Of a stretch of 64,000 nt of DNA, positions 45,231-53,829 are shown one piece after another; positions within the stretch are counted from its first letter, which is position 1, and every line of letters begins with the position of its first letter. The notes beneath the pieces are model-generated. The model was not told the origin of the DNA, did not search any database, and saw only the letters and a list, made by a program, of their open reading frames with translations. Source of the stretch: Paenibacillus sp. MMS18-CY102 (GTDB taxonomy: Bacteria > Bacillota > Bacilli > Paenibacillales > Paenibacillaceae); contig NZ_WSTC01000001.1 of the NCBI RefSeq assembly GCF_009789195.1, positions 62,001 through 126,000 of the forward strand, written 5' to 3'. A program made the translations under genes and the position numbers.

Positions 45231-47326
45231 ATCCGGAAATCGACTCCTTTATATGGCTTAGCTCCATAAGAAGGAGCGGTCGGAGGCAGCATTGCATCTC
45301 CCCCGGAGGTTCCATCGGCATTGCTCCCGCTTGTTTTCGTTATTGACTCGTCAGGCATTGCCGTTACTTTAAACGTCAACAGCTGGTATCCTGCCTGCTG
45401 AAGCGCTGAAGCCACTGCATTGCGTTCCCCTAAAGCAATCGCCTGCATCAACGGATGGTCGTTCCACACGTTTAGATTCACGATCTTATCGACAACGTGC
45501 ACATCAACGATCGTATTGCCGATTGATTTTAAGTTTAAGTCAAACAGCAATCGGCAATTGGATGCGTCCAATTCATTTTTCGGCCCTCGTTTGGTTTGTA
45601 CATGAACGGATGCAGTCTGCCCCCCTTCCTGATTAAGGAGCGGAATAAATAACGTAAGATGCGTTAACATTGACCCATTGCGTTCCGGGGATAGCAGCAA
45701 TTGCTGTCCGGTAATTTGTTGAATGAGCTGCTGCGCAGTTTCTTTTAATGGCGCGGGTGCATCATCCATTGATGCCAGCGACATTAGCGCGCTTTTCAAC
45801 GTTTCCGACGAAATTCCATCACCCGATTGGGGAAGGCTTGGCAGTGCTGTTTGAATCGGAGCCCTTAGTCCTTCCGCCCCCCCTGCTTGCCGTACGAGGG
45901 TGTTCTGCCCCTTCGCTAATTGCCCAGCAGCGTTGATATCGCCATCTGTTTGAGCTTCACTTGATGCTTGCGCCCCCGCAGTTAAAGCAGCCTCTGATGG
46001 CCTAGCCCCGGTTATATGGCTTGCAACGCCATTAATCGCATTCCGGATCAATTGTACTGGTTGGCCTTGCCCATCAATGTCACCTTGCATCTCGTTCGGG
46101 TTATTTAAATTTGTAGCCGATCCTATAGATGACGGCTTATTTCCATTCTGGGTTGAACCCTCAGCCGTGTCACTGGCAAGTGTGCGTGTGGTCTCCTGAA
46201 GCAGCTCATGCTCATGGTTAACGCCAAGCACCTGTAACATCTTGCCCAGCCATCCTCCTGATTCAGCCGAGGCAGGACGTCCAGGCAGCGCCGCGTTAGA
46301 TGACTGTTCACTATTTCCCTGAGCAATCGTACCCGCTGCCTCGGTCCAACCTTTCGCACTCGCATTCAATTCTGTTCCCGAATTGCCGCCTGCAGCCAAC
46401 GATGCTGCTGTTGTCTTGCCATCGGCAGTAACCGTGGCTTGTCTGCCAGTAATGTTTGCATCTGATGCGGTTGCCTGTTTTGCATTCGTTACGGCAGGCG
46501 CCTTCGAGCTATTCCCATCAAATGTATCGTTGCCCTCTCCGCCTTCGCCCACACCCTGTTGCTGCAACGATGCGGCTTGTGTAAGCAATTCCTTCACACG
46601 CGCTGCTAAAGCCGCTACCGTAGGTGCAGATGGCGCTCCCGCAGCAGCACCGCCATTTTTAATTGAACCGTCTGGCAACGCCGGCTTATTTGCACTTTGT
46701 TCTCCCAATTCAGGGCCAGCCATTCCATCTCCATCTGCACCGGACACTTGGGCTAACTGCTGGCTAATCGTATCCATGAGGACATGCAGTGGCTTCCCAA
46801 ACATCACCTGTCGCATCGCGGCTACGGTCTGTTCCGTCAATGGCAACCCCCGCTTAAGCGAAGCTGCTGCAGCTTGCATCCATTCTGCTGGGTCGACACC
46901 CTTAGGAACCGCTTGAAAGATTTGCTTTAGCGCTTGTGCAACCTCTCTCGTCATCGGGATGCCATCTCGCTTCATATCGCGAACGAGCTCCATCGCCCAT
47001 TTCGAATCCGGCAAGCCGGCTGCTTTCATTAGCTGCCGCGCCGTATCGTCTGACACTTGTTGTTCAGCGGAGTCTACCGGCTTCAATACGATCATTCCTG
47101 AAGTCGATTCAGGCTGAACTCTCAAGGTCGCTGTTTGCCCTGGAGAAAGCGGGGTTTCAAGCTTGGCACGGACTTGAACACCGTTTATTTGCACCACAGC
47201 CTCTTGATCGCCCTGTGTTTGCAAAACAACGCCTCGCACCACTTGCCCTGGTTTTAGCTCAAGCTTTCGGCTCTCGCCGTTCTGCACGTCGCCGAGCAGG
47301 CTTCTCATCATCTGGCTTATATTCAA
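45227..47326 (-). CDS. ylqG: YlqG: large FliK-like protein
   Basis: The 699-residue protein starts with a small structured domain (about 1-95, LKPGQVVRGVVLQTQGD), continues with a long Ala/Gly/Ser/Gln/Asn-rich region (about 200-480), and ends with a FliK-C-like domain (about 545-665, FDLNLKSIGNTIVDVHVVDK). The ruler-plus-switch layout matches FliK. It is paired with the FlhB-like ylqH, and a sigma-D -10 box lies upstream. The start is a TTG behind AAGGGGAA. B. subtilis carries ylqG at the same place. Confidence 0.82.
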   Translation of the reverse strand: MNISQMMRSLLGDVQNGESRKLELKPGQVVRGVVLQTQGDQEAVVQINGVQVRAKLETPLSPGQTATLRVQPESTSGMIVLKPVDSAEQQVSDDTARQLMKAAGLPDSKWAMELVRDMKRDGIPMTREVAQALKQIFQAVPKGVDPAEWMQAAAASLKRGLPLTEQTVAAMRQVMFGKPLHVLMDTISQQLAQVSGADGDGMAGPELGEQSANKPALPDGSIKNGGAAAGAPSAPTVAALAARVKELLTQAASLQQQGVGEGGEGNDTFDGNSSKAPAVTNAKQATASDANITGRQATVTADGKTTAASLAAGGNSGTELNASAKGWTEAAGTIAQGNSEQSSNAALPGRPASAESGGWLGKMLQVLGVNHEHELLQETTRTLASDTAEGSTQNGNKPSSIGSATNLNNPNEMQGDIDGQGQPVQLIRNAINGVASHITGARPSEAALTAGAQASSEAQTDGDINAAGQLAKGQNTLVRQAGGAEGLRAPIQTALPSLPQSGDGISSETLKSALMSLASMDDAPAPLKETAQQLIQQITGQQLLLSPERNGSMLTHLTLFIPLLNQEGGQTASVHVQTKRGPKNELDASNCRLLFDLNLKSIGNTIVDVHVVDKIVNLNVWNDHPLMQAIALGERNAVASALQQAGYQLLTFKVTAMPDESITKTSGSNADGTSGGDAMLPPTAPSYGAKPYKGVDFRI

Positions 47327-47366
47327 AGTTAATTCCCCTTTTGTCGATCACTCCGTTATATCCTTT

Positions 47367-47394
47367 ATATCGGCACCAATCGGATGAAGCTAAA
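47367..47394 (-). promoter_or_regulatory. Sigma-D type promoter for ylqGH
   Basis: The minus strand has GCCGATAT at 47367-47374, a perfect match to the Bacillus sigma-D -10 box. A TTTA at 47391-47394 is at 16 bp, a partial match to the TAAA -35. Transcription would begin about 34 bases before the ylqG TTG. The -10 match is striking; the -35 is weak. Confidence 0.6.
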
Positions 47395-47433
47395 CCATTC
47401 TTTTATGAAAAACTGTCGAATTGCTCACAAAGT

Positions 47434-47469
47434 AAAAAAACCGCTCCGCACGGCCTCAATACAAAGCGG
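47434..47469 (-). terminator. Rho-independent terminator of rnhB
   Basis: CCGCT (47441-47445) and AGCGG (47465-47469), extended by G-U pairs, form a stem that is followed by seven U residues on the minus strand. It lies 46 bases after the rnhB stop, before the sigma-D box of ylqG. Confidence 0.75.
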
Positions 47470-47514
47470 CTGCACGTAAGAACGGTTTTACAAATCTTGT
47501 TTAGGAACAAAAGA

Positions 47515-48132
47515 TTAGAATAGGGCCTGTTGCTCCATTTGAGCCAAAATGTTTCCGAGAAATGACCTTCGATGCAACGGCGTTGGCCCTAATTCGAGCA
47601 ACTTCTCCCGATGAAGCTTTGTCGCATATCCTTTATGTATGGCGATTCCATAGCCTGGGTACATGCTTTCCCATTCTGCCTTGCATAATCGATCGCGCGT
47701 CACCTTAGCTAGAATGGATGCGGCTGCAATCGACTGGCTAGTCGCATCCCCTTTAATAATGGCTTGCTGCGGAAGCTGAAGATCAATTGTCTCTGCATCA
47801 ACCAGCAAATGATCCGGATCAGCACCGAGTGTTTGTACCGCTTGCTTCATCGCTAATCGCGAAGCTTGCTTAATATTGATGCGATCAATTTCGGCAGAAT
47901 CAATTCGTGCAACAGACCAATAAAGCGCATGCTCAATAATGACGTCGTACAACTCGTTACGCTTTTTCTCAGACAGCTTCTTGGAATCATTAATCCCTTC
48001 AAGCACTAGTCCAGGCGGCAAAATAACGGCAGCTGCTACGACATCACCAAACAGGCAGCCCCGCCCTACCTCGTCGATCCCCACGACATTCTGGCAGCCT
48101 TGCTCCCAAAGCGCCTTTTCGTATTCCAGCAT
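47515..48132 (-). CDS. rnhB: Ribonuclease HII
   Basis: The 205-residue enzyme has the catalytic set Asp20/Glu21 (GIDEVGRG), Asp112 (LLVDAETIDL) and Asp129 (KGDATSQSIAAASI). It cleaves RNA in RNA-DNA hybrids and removes single ribonucleotides. The usual GRGPLAGP stretch reads GRGCLFGD here. The ATG at 48132 (MLEYEKALWE) has GGGAG 8 bases ahead; the earlier ATG at 48147 has none. Confidence 0.96.
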   Translation of the reverse strand: MLEYEKALWEQGCQNVVGIDEVGRGCLFGDVVAAAVILPPGLVLEGINDSKKLSEKKRNELYDVIIEHALYWSVARIDSAEIDRINIKQASRLAMKQAVQTLGADPDHLLVDAETIDLQLPQQAIIKGDATSQSIAAASILAKVTRDRLCKAEWESMYPGYGIAIHKGYATKLHREKLLELGPTPLHRRSFLGNILAQMEQQALF

Positions 48133-48154
48133 TCCCCATTCTCCCATGCCACAC

Positions 48155-49027
48155 TTAATAGGTTGAAGCAGATTCCAACGTCAACCGCCCCAGCTTGCCT
48201 GCACGCATCTCACGCAAAATGATGCCCGACGATTTTTCCAAATCAACGTTTCCGCCGCTAATAAGACACCCGCGTTTACGGCCAATCGCTTCCATTATTC
48301 GAACAATCTCGCTGGAATCCTCTACATCTGTAGGACGCTCCACGTCAATTCCGAAGCGGTCCACGAGCGTATCCCAGTAACGGCTAATTAGCTCTCGCGT
48401 TGCGAAGAACGCAATATCCTCAATGTTGAGAATTTGCTCACGAATCGCGCCTGTCATCGCTAGCCGATATCCCACGATTGGATCCTCGAATTTGGGCCAC
48501 AAAATACCCGGGGTATCCAGCAGTTCCATCTCCGTACCAACCTTAATCCACTGTTGCCCCTTCGTTACGCCTGGGCGGTCGCCCGTAATTGCAATATTGC
48601 GGCCCGCAAGGCGATTGATCAGCGTCGACTTCCCAACATTCGGAATGCCAACGATGAGCGCACGAACCGCACGCGGATTAATTCCTTTGGACAATTGCTT
48701 CGCAATTTTTTCATGGAGAAGTTTTTTTGCCAATCCTGGAATTTCACCGACACGCGTACCCGTTGATGCATCAACAGCAATACATTCATGCCCTTCATAT
48801 TTGAACCGCTCAATCCACGCCTCGGTCTCTCTTGGATCGGCAAGATCACTTTTGCCAAGGACAATCATGCGAGGCTTGTTCAGCAGAATCTCATCAACCA
48901 TCGGATTGCGGCTTGAAAGTGGGATTCGTGCATCTAAGAGCTCAACTGCGATATCAATCAACTTCAGTTTATCTTGAATCTGCCTCCGGGCTCTTGTCAT
49001 ATGTCCGGGGAACCACTGGATAGTCAT
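48155..49027 (-). CDS. rbgA: Ribosome biogenesis GTPase RbgA (YlqF)
   Basis: The 290-residue circularly permuted GTPase has motifs in the order G4 (VLGKSDLAD, residues 56-64), G5 (VDAST), G1 (127-134, IPNVGKST), G3 (DTPG at 171-174), then the ANTAR-like C-terminal RNA-binding domain. RbgA is required for late assembly of the 50S subunit, including L16 incorporation. The usual Asn of the NKxD box is replaced by Gly58. AGGTGA precedes the ATG. Confidence 0.95.
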   Translation of the reverse strand: MTIQWFPGHMTRARRQIQDKLKLIDIAVELLDARIPLSSRNPMVDEILLNKPRMIVLGKSDLADPRETEAWIERFKYEGHECIAVDASTGTRVGEIPGLAKKLLHEKIAKQLSKGINPRAVRALIVGIPNVGKSTLINRLAGRNIAITGDRPGVTKGQQWIKVGTEMELLDTPGILWPKFEDPIVGYRLAMTGAIREQILNIEDIAFFATRELISRYWDTLVDRFGIDVERPTDVEDSSEIVRIMEAIGRKRGCLISGGNVDLEKSSGIILREMRAGKLGRLTLESASTY

Positions 49028-49045
49028 TCAATCACCTCATTGCTA

Positions 49046-49091
49046 ACATGCCTCGTCAACGTCTACCGTAGCAGACATTCACGAGGCATGT
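49046..49091 (-). other. Long hairpin between lepB and rbgA
   Basis: ACATGCCTCGT (49046-49056) and ACGAGGCATGT (49081-49091) form a perfect 11-bp stem; GTCT and AGAC pair inside. No U-tract follows on the minus strand, so it is not a canonical terminator. It lies in the 70-bp gap between lepB and rbgA and may stabilise the lepB message or modulate rbgA. Confidence 0.6.
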
Positions 49092-49097
49092 CGTTGC

Positions 49098-49787
49098 TTA
49101 TTTATGTCCAATTATTCTAACCTTGTTAAGCGGCCAGAATATGACGTCACTGCGTCCAATCACATTATCCATGTCAACGAAACCAATCATCCGGCTGTCC
49201 TTGCTGTTCGAGCGATTATCGCCAAGCACGAAGATATGGCCTTCAGGCACGACAGACTCTGTAAACTGCTCATTCGGATAGTTAGGAGTCGTAGGTGTGT
49301 TGTTATAGAGCGTACCGTTCGTATGCGCCTGAGCGATCGCCTCTTTCAGGTACGTCTCATCAACCTTCTTATCGTTCACATACAAGTCGTCGCCTTCGTA
49401 TCGGATCTTATCGCCTGGCACGCCAATTACGCGCTTAATAAAATTGCGGTTCTCTTCCGGAACAAAAAATACAACAACTTCACCATGCTTTGGCTCCCGG
49501 AATTTATAAAGCACTTTATTGACGATTACGCGCTCGCCTGTTTCGAAATTAGGCTGCATCGAAGGCCCGTCCACGATAAATGGCATAAATAACAGCCAGC
49601 GAATGATCAAAACGAGGATAACGGCGATCCCGATCGCTTTTACCCATTCCGTAATTTCTTTCGATGCGCCGCCGCCACGTTTCGTCGGCTTATGGTCCGC
49701 AGGCGATTCATTCATTGCATGCTTGTCCACATCGGAATCTGTAGCATGATTCACATTATCTTGGTCGTTCGTACGATTATGCTCCAT
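49098..49787 (-). CDS. lepB: Signal peptidase I
   Basis: The 229-residue enzyme has a polar N-terminal tail (about 1-45), one membrane helix (about 50-70), the catalytic Ser76 in VDGPSMQPN, the general-base Lys118 in NFIKRVIGVPGD, and the GDNRSNSKDSR motif. It cleaves signal peptides on the outer face of the membrane. The long, acidic cytosolic extension is unusual compared with Bacillus SipS. It lies between rplS and rbgA, as in B. subtilis. Confidence 0.96.
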   Translation of the reverse strand: MEHNRTNDQDNVNHATDSDVDKHAMNESPADHKPTKRGGGASKEITEWVKAIGIAVILVLIIRWLLFMPFIVDGPSMQPNFETGERVIVNKVLYKFREPKHGEVVVFFVPEENRNFIKRVIGVPGDKIRYEGDDLYVNDKKVDETYLKEAIAQAHTNGTLYNNTPTTPNYPNEQFTESVVPEGHIFVLGDNRSNSKDSRMIGFVDMDNVIGRSDVIFWPLNKVRIIGHK

Positions 49788-49868
49788 ATCTCCACCCGCT
49801 TCTCATCATACTGTCGTTGCCCCGACAGAGGGACCCATGCTTAGACGAACGATCGTTATTGGAATGCG

Positions 49869-49895
49869 AAAAGGGGCTTGTCTGTGGCAAGCCCC
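49869..49895 (-). terminator. Rho-independent terminator of rplS
   Basis: GGGGCTTG (49873-49880) and CAAGCCCC (49888-49895) form an 8-bp stem with a 7-base loop, followed by UUUU on the minus strand. It starts 15 bases after the rplS stop. Confidence 0.85.
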
Positions 49896-49909
49896 TCTCA
49901 ACCATCCGA

Positions 49910-50251
49910 TTAACGGATTTCTTTAATTCTCGCTGCTTTACCGCGCAGTTCGCGCAGGTAGTAGAGCTTCGCACGACGAACTTTACCACGGCGAGCCACG
50001 TCGATTTTATCAATCTTAGGCGAGTTAACCGGGAACGTTCTTTCCACGCCAACGCCGTAAGAAATTTTACGAACCGTGAACGTTTCGCTAATGCCGCCAC
50101 CGCGACGCTTGATGACAACGCCTTCGAAGAGCTGAATACGCTCACGCGTGCCCTCGATGACTTTTACGTACACCTTCAGCGTGTCGCCTGGACGGAAGTT
50201 AGGAAGATCTTTGCGCAGTTGTTCTTGCGTAATCGCTTGTACAATATTCAT
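49910..50251 (-). CDS. rplS: 50S ribosomal protein L19
   Basis: The 113-residue protein matches L19: [30 protein letters not shown] and [21 protein letters not shown]19 lies at the interface between subunits. It has its own promoter, a structured leader of about 100 bases, and its own terminator. Confidence 0.98.
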   Translation of the reverse strand: MNIVQAITQEQLRKDLPNFRPGDTLKVYVKVIEGTRERIQLFEGVVIKRRGGGISETFTVRKISYGVGVERTFPVNSPKIDKIDVARRGKVRRAKLYYLRELRGKAARIKEIR

Positions 50252-50352
50252 CTTGTAATCACTCCTTCCCCAACAGACGTTCTTATGAGCTCACTGATCA
50301 CTCATTCGATCAGGTCATGGCTAATAGCGGACCGTCCGACTTTCACACAACA
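50252..50352 (-). promoter_or_regulatory. Candidate L19 leader
   Basis: The leader between the rplS promoter and start codon has a possible stem-loop around TGATCGAATGAGTGATCA (minus strand, near 50300), with more weak pairing. Bacillales rplS genes carry the L19 leader RNA (Rfam family L19_leader), by which the protein regulates its own synthesis. Identity is inferred from position and length; I have not matched the conserved core. Confidence 0.35.
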
Positions 50353-50358
50353 TCTTGA

Positions 50359-50387
50359 ATTTTATCATACGATGGGCCAAAACACAA
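50359..50387 (-). promoter_or_regulatory. Candidate sigma-A promoter for rplS
   Basis: On the minus strand TTGTGT (50382-50387) and TAAAAT (50359-50364; 5 of 6) are separated by exactly 17 bp. It overlaps the 10 bases before the trmD stop to start of the gap and leaves a leader of about 100 bases. Confidence 0.45.
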
Positions 50388-50397
50388 TGCCGAACGA

Positions 50398-51171
50398 TTA
50401 TTTTTCTCCCTCAGAATCTGGCACACCTGAACTACTAGTTTCTCGTTCTAATAACGCTTTCAGCCAAACCCTTTCTTTCGGCGTCAATTCAGCACGTTCC
50501 AATAGTTCAGGACGGCGACGAAGTGTTCGCAAAAGCGATTGCTCACGCCTCCACGCATCGATTCTCGCATGATTGCCAGAAACCAGCACCTCCGGCACTT
50601 CCCAGTCCCGGAAGACAGCTGGTCTCGTATAATGTGGGTATTCAAGCAATCCAGTGCTGAACGAATCAGTAACCGCTGATGTTTCGTTGCCTAGCACGCC
50701 TGGCAGCAGGCGAACGATGCTATCGATTGCCACCATCGCAGGAAGCTCCCCGCCTGTTAGCACGTAATCTCCAATTGACAATTCATCGGTGACGAGATGC
50801 TCGCGAATCCGTTCATCATAACCCTCATAATGGCCGCACACGAAGATCAAGTGCTTCACCTGGGACAGTTCCTCCGCTTTGCGCTGCGTAAACGTCTCGC
50901 CTTGCGGGCATAACAAAATGACACGAGGGCGAGGCCCTTCCTGGGGCACCAAATGCTCGACAGCTGCGAACATCGGCTCCGGCTTGAGCACCATGCCCCC
51001 GCCGCCCCCATAAGGATAATCATCAACGGTACTGTGCTTATTGGTCGAGAACTGCCTAAAGTTGGTCGCCTGAAGCGATACAATGCCCTTATCCCGTGCT
51101 TTTCCTAGAATGCTAGCGCCGAACACGCCGTCGAACATTTCCGGGAATAACGTTAATACATCGATCCGCAT
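50398..51171 (-). CDS. trmD: tRNA (guanine-37-N1)-methyltransferase TrmD
   Basis: The 257-residue enzyme has the SPOUT trefoil-knot signature: [46 protein letters not shown], and [12 protein letters not shown]. It methylates G37 of tRNAs that start with C and prevents frameshifts. It follows rimM by 5 bases. Confidence 0.98.
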   Translation of the reverse strand: MRIDVLTLFPEMFDGVFGASILGKARDKGIVSLQATNFRQFSTNKHSTVDDYPYGGGGGMVLKPEPMFAAVEHLVPQEGPRPRVILLCPQGETFTQRKAEELSQVKHLIFVCGHYEGYDERIREHLVTDELSIGDYVLTGGELPAMVAIDSIVRLLPGVLGNETSAVTDSFSTGLLEYPHYTRPAVFRDWEVPEVLVSGNHARIDAWRREQSLLRTLRRRPELLERAELTPKERVWLKALLERETSSSGVPDSEGEK

Positions 51172-51176
51172 AATCG

Positions 51177-51707
51177 TTAAATCAATCCTTCGATCAAATG
51201 AACGGTAATTTTCTTATTATCAACATCAACGGCTACAAGCACATCGTCAATGACTGGTATCAATATTTCTTTTGGCCGGCCATTAGCGCCTTTGCCCTTC
51301 ACGACCCATACATCATTCGCCCCTGGCGACAAAATCTCAGCTACAGTGCCAAGCTCTTCGCCTTCATCGGTAATAACAGTACAGCCGATAATTTCATGGT
51401 AATAATATTCGTCCTCATCTAGATCAACTAGATCATGCTCCGAAACTTTAAGAATCCACCCTTTATATTTCTCTACATCGTTGATATTGTCGTAGCCTTT
51501 GAGCTTCAAAACATACACATTTTTTTGCGAACGTGAGCTTGCCACTTCTACTTCCAAACGTCCACTTTTGCCTTCCTCGAACAAGGTCAGCTTGCTGCCC
51601 GGAGCAAAACGCACATCTGGAAAATCTGTCTGTGGCCACACTTTCACTTCGCCACGAATGCCATGCGTATTCACAAGTTTGCCCACGGTAAACCATTTGT
51701 CAGCCAT
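51177..51707 (-). CDS. rimM: 16S rRNA processing protein RimM
   Basis: The 176-residue protein has an N-terminal RimM barrel ([20 protein letters not shown]) and a C-terminal PRC barrel ([35 protein letters not shown]). RimM matures the 30S head with S19. The ATG at 51707 (MADKWFTVG) lies 7 bases after AAGGCGG; the frame extends 11 codons further. A perfect 6-bp palindrome (TAACGC..GCGTTA, 51732-51746) lies just upstream. Confidence 0.95.
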   Translation of the reverse strand: MADKWFTVGKLVNTHGIRGEVKVWPQTDFPDVRFAPGSKLTLFEEGKSGRLEVEVASSRSQKNVYVLKLKGYDNINDVEKYKGWILKVSEHDLVDLDEDEYYYHEIIGCTVITDEGEELGTVAEILSPGANDVWVVKGKGANGRPKEILIPVIDDVLVAVDVDNKKITVHLIEGLI

Positions 51708-51783
51708 TTTCATTCCGCCTTTCCTGCCGCCTAACGCCATGCGTTAAATCAATCCGATCATTAGCCCTTATTATTATGTATCG

Positions 51784-51812
51784 AAAAAGGGTTAGGACAT
51801 TCATCCTAACCC
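51784..51812 (-). terminator. Rho-independent terminator after khpA
   Basis: GGGTTAGGA (51789-51797) and TCCTAACCC (51804-51812) form a perfect 9-bp stem, followed by UUUUU on the minus strand. It ends the ylxM-ffh-rpsP-khpA unit before rimM. Confidence 0.9.
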
Positions 51813-51829
51813 TCCAAGTCGTACGCTAT

Positions 51830-52063
51830 TCAAGAATCGATGTCGATGGATACTCTTCGACCTGTTTTAACCGCAGCGGACGAAACGACAATTCGCAGCG
51901 CCTTCGCTATGCGGCCTTGCTTGCCGATGACTTTACCGACATCGGAAGGATGAACAGACAAGCTGAATACAAGATTCCCTCGCCCGTCTTCCTTCTCACT
52001 GACGCGCACGTCATTCGGATGATCCACTAAAGCCTTTGCTATGACAAGAACTAATTCTTTCAT
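51830..52063 (-). CDS. khpA: KH-domain RNA-binding protein KhpA (YlqC)
   Basis: The 77-residue protein is a single KH domain with the GxxG loop in VGKVIGKQGRIAKALR. KhpA binds RNA with KhpB and affects cell elongation and division in Firmicutes. It lies between rpsP and rimM, the conserved position. AGGGCC precedes the ATG. Confidence 0.95.
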   Translation of the reverse strand: MKELVLVIAKALVDHPNDVRVSEKEDGRGNLVFSLSVHPSDVGKVIGKQGRIAKALRIVVSSAAVKTGRRVSIDIDS

Positions 52064-52087
52064 CTAAAGGCCCTCCGCTATCAACAG

Positions 52088-52360
52088 TTATTTCTGTTGC
52101 TTAAGCTCATGGAACTTCTTGAGGACGCCTGCTTTGGAAAGCAGGTTGCGAACCGTATCAGAAGCTTGTGCACCGGTTTGCAGCCATTTCAGCGCTTTCT
52201 CTTCATCGATGTTCACTTGCGCCGGTTGAGCAACCGGATTGTACGTGCCGATTTCTTCGATGAAGCGGCCGTCACGCGGGGAACGGGAATCGGATACGAC
52301 TACGCGATAGAAAGGAGCTTTGTGAGCACCCATACGTTTCAGACGAATACGAACTGCCAT
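52088..52360 (-). CDS. rpsP: 30S ribosomal protein S16
   Basis: The 90-residue protein matches S16: [41 protein letters not shown]16 is an early assembly protein of the small subunit. AAGGAGGTGA precedes the ATG. It lies in the ffh-rpsP-khpA order common in Firmicutes. Confidence 0.98.
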   Translation of the reverse strand: MAVRIRLKRMGAHKAPFYRVVVSDSRSPRDGRFIEEIGTYNPVAQPAQVNIDEEKALKWLQTGAQASDTVRNLLSKAGVLKKFHELKQQK

Positions 52361-52421
52361 TATTCATTCACCTCCTTACAAGAATCAACTTCATGGATTG
52401 CAATCGGTCTAGCCGCAATGC

Positions 52422-53810
52422 TTAGCCAAATGGCGGGAACTTCATGCCTTTTCCTTTGCCGCCCATTAGGTTCTTCAAGCCTTTCAGGCCGCCTTTTGGC
52501 CCTTTAGGACCCATCATGCCTGAGAATTGCTTCATCATCTTGCGCATTTCATCGAACTGCTTAATGAGACGGTTAACGTCAGCAATCTGTGTCCCGCTGC
52601 CTGCTGCTATCCGTCTACGGCGGCTATAGTTCAGCAGGTCTGGGTTACGCTTCTCGTCCGTCGTCATAGAGCGCACAATCGCTTCGACGCGGTTGATCTG
52701 TTTGTCATCAACCTTCATATCTTTCATGCCCTTAACCTTGTTCATGCCCGGAAGCATATCAAGAAGCTGGTCTAATGGGCCTAGCTTACGAACTTGCTCC
52801 ATCTGCTCGAGAAAATCTTCGAAGGTGAATTCTGCATTGCGCATCTTCCGTTCCATCTCAGCAGCTTTATCTGCGTCGATACTCGATTGCGCCTTCTCTA
52901 TAAGGGAGAGCATATCGCCCATTCCGAGAATCCGCGATGCCATCCGTTCAGGATGGAAAGGCTCCAACGGTTCGATTTTCTCGCCAGTTGCAACGAATTT
53001 GATCGGGCATCCCGTAACCGCTTTGACAGAAAGTGCTGCACCACCGCGTGTATCGCCGTCCAGCTTAGTGAGAACAACGCCTGTCAGCTCAAGCTGCTCA
53101 TGGAAACTCTTCGCGACATTGACCGCTTCTTGTCCAGTCATCGCATCGACGACCAGCAACACTTCGTCCGGCTCGACGACGGTGTGAATTTGTTTGATCT
53201 CATCCATGAGCGCTTCATCGATCTGCAAGCGACCTGCAGTATCGACGATTACGTAATCAAAGCTGTTTGCTTTGGCATGCTGTAAGCCTTGGCGAGCAAT
53301 CTCAACTGGCGATACGTCGTTGCCGAGCGTAAACACCTGTGCATTAATTTGCTCTCCTAGCACTTGCAGCTGCTTGATTGCTGCTGGTCGATAAATATCG
53401 CCTGCGATCAGCAAAGGCTTGTGATTGTTTTTGATGAGCATTTTGGCAAGTTTCGCAGTCGTCGTCGTTTTGCCGGCACCTTGAAGGCCTGCCATCAAAA
53501 TAACAGTTGGCGGCTTGCCAGCCTTAGCAATCTTCGTAGCCGTGCCACCCATAAGCTCAATCAGCTCTTTGTGTACAATATCGACTACGACCATGCCTGG
53601 CGTGAAGCTCTTCTGAACTTCAATGCCAACTGCCTGCTCCTTCACCTTGGCGACAAAGTCTTTGACGACCTTGAAGTTTACGTCCGCTTCCAGCAAGGCT
53701 AACCGGACTTCACGCATCGCTTCATTTACATCGTCCTCGGACAGCTTGCCCTTGCCACGCAATTTGCCGAACACATTCTGCAGCCTGCTCGTCAAACCTT
53801 CAAACGCCAT
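52422..53810 (-). CDS. ffh: Signal recognition particle GTPase Ffh
   Basis: The 462-residue protein has the N domain, G domain with G1 at residues 108-115 (GLQGAGKT), DTAGRLQIDE and TKLDGDTRGGAA, and the Met-rich M domain (about 330-462) that binds 4.5S/6S-like RNA and signal sequences. Its C-terminus is rich in Gly, Lys and Met. It follows ylxM by 20 bases. Confidence 0.98.
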   Translation of the reverse strand: MAFEGLTSRLQNVFGKLRGKGKLSEDDVNEAMREVRLALLEADVNFKVVKDFVAKVKEQAVGIEVQKSFTPGMVVVDIVHKELIELMGGTATKIAKAGKPPTVILMAGLQGAGKTTTTAKLAKMLIKNNHKPLLIAGDIYRPAAIKQLQVLGEQINAQVFTLGNDVSPVEIARQGLQHAKANSFDYVIVDTAGRLQIDEALMDEIKQIHTVVEPDEVLLVVDAMTGQEAVNVAKSFHEQLELTGVVLTKLDGDTRGGAALSVKAVTGCPIKFVATGEKIEPLEPFHPERMASRILGMGDMLSLIEKAQSSIDADKAAEMERKMRNAEFTFEDFLEQMEQVRKLGPLDQLLDMLPGMNKVKGMKDMKVDDKQINRVEAIVRSMTTDEKRNPDLLNYSRRRRIAAGSGTQIADVNRLIKQFDEMRKMMKQFSGMMGPKGPKGGLKGLKNLMGGKGKGMKFPPFG

Positions 53811-53829
53811 GATGACTCACCCGCTTTCA

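Noticed and set aside
49777-50145. Minus-strand frame of about 120 codons across rplS and its terminator
   Set aside because: Overlaps rplS out of frame and reads through the rplS terminator hairpin.
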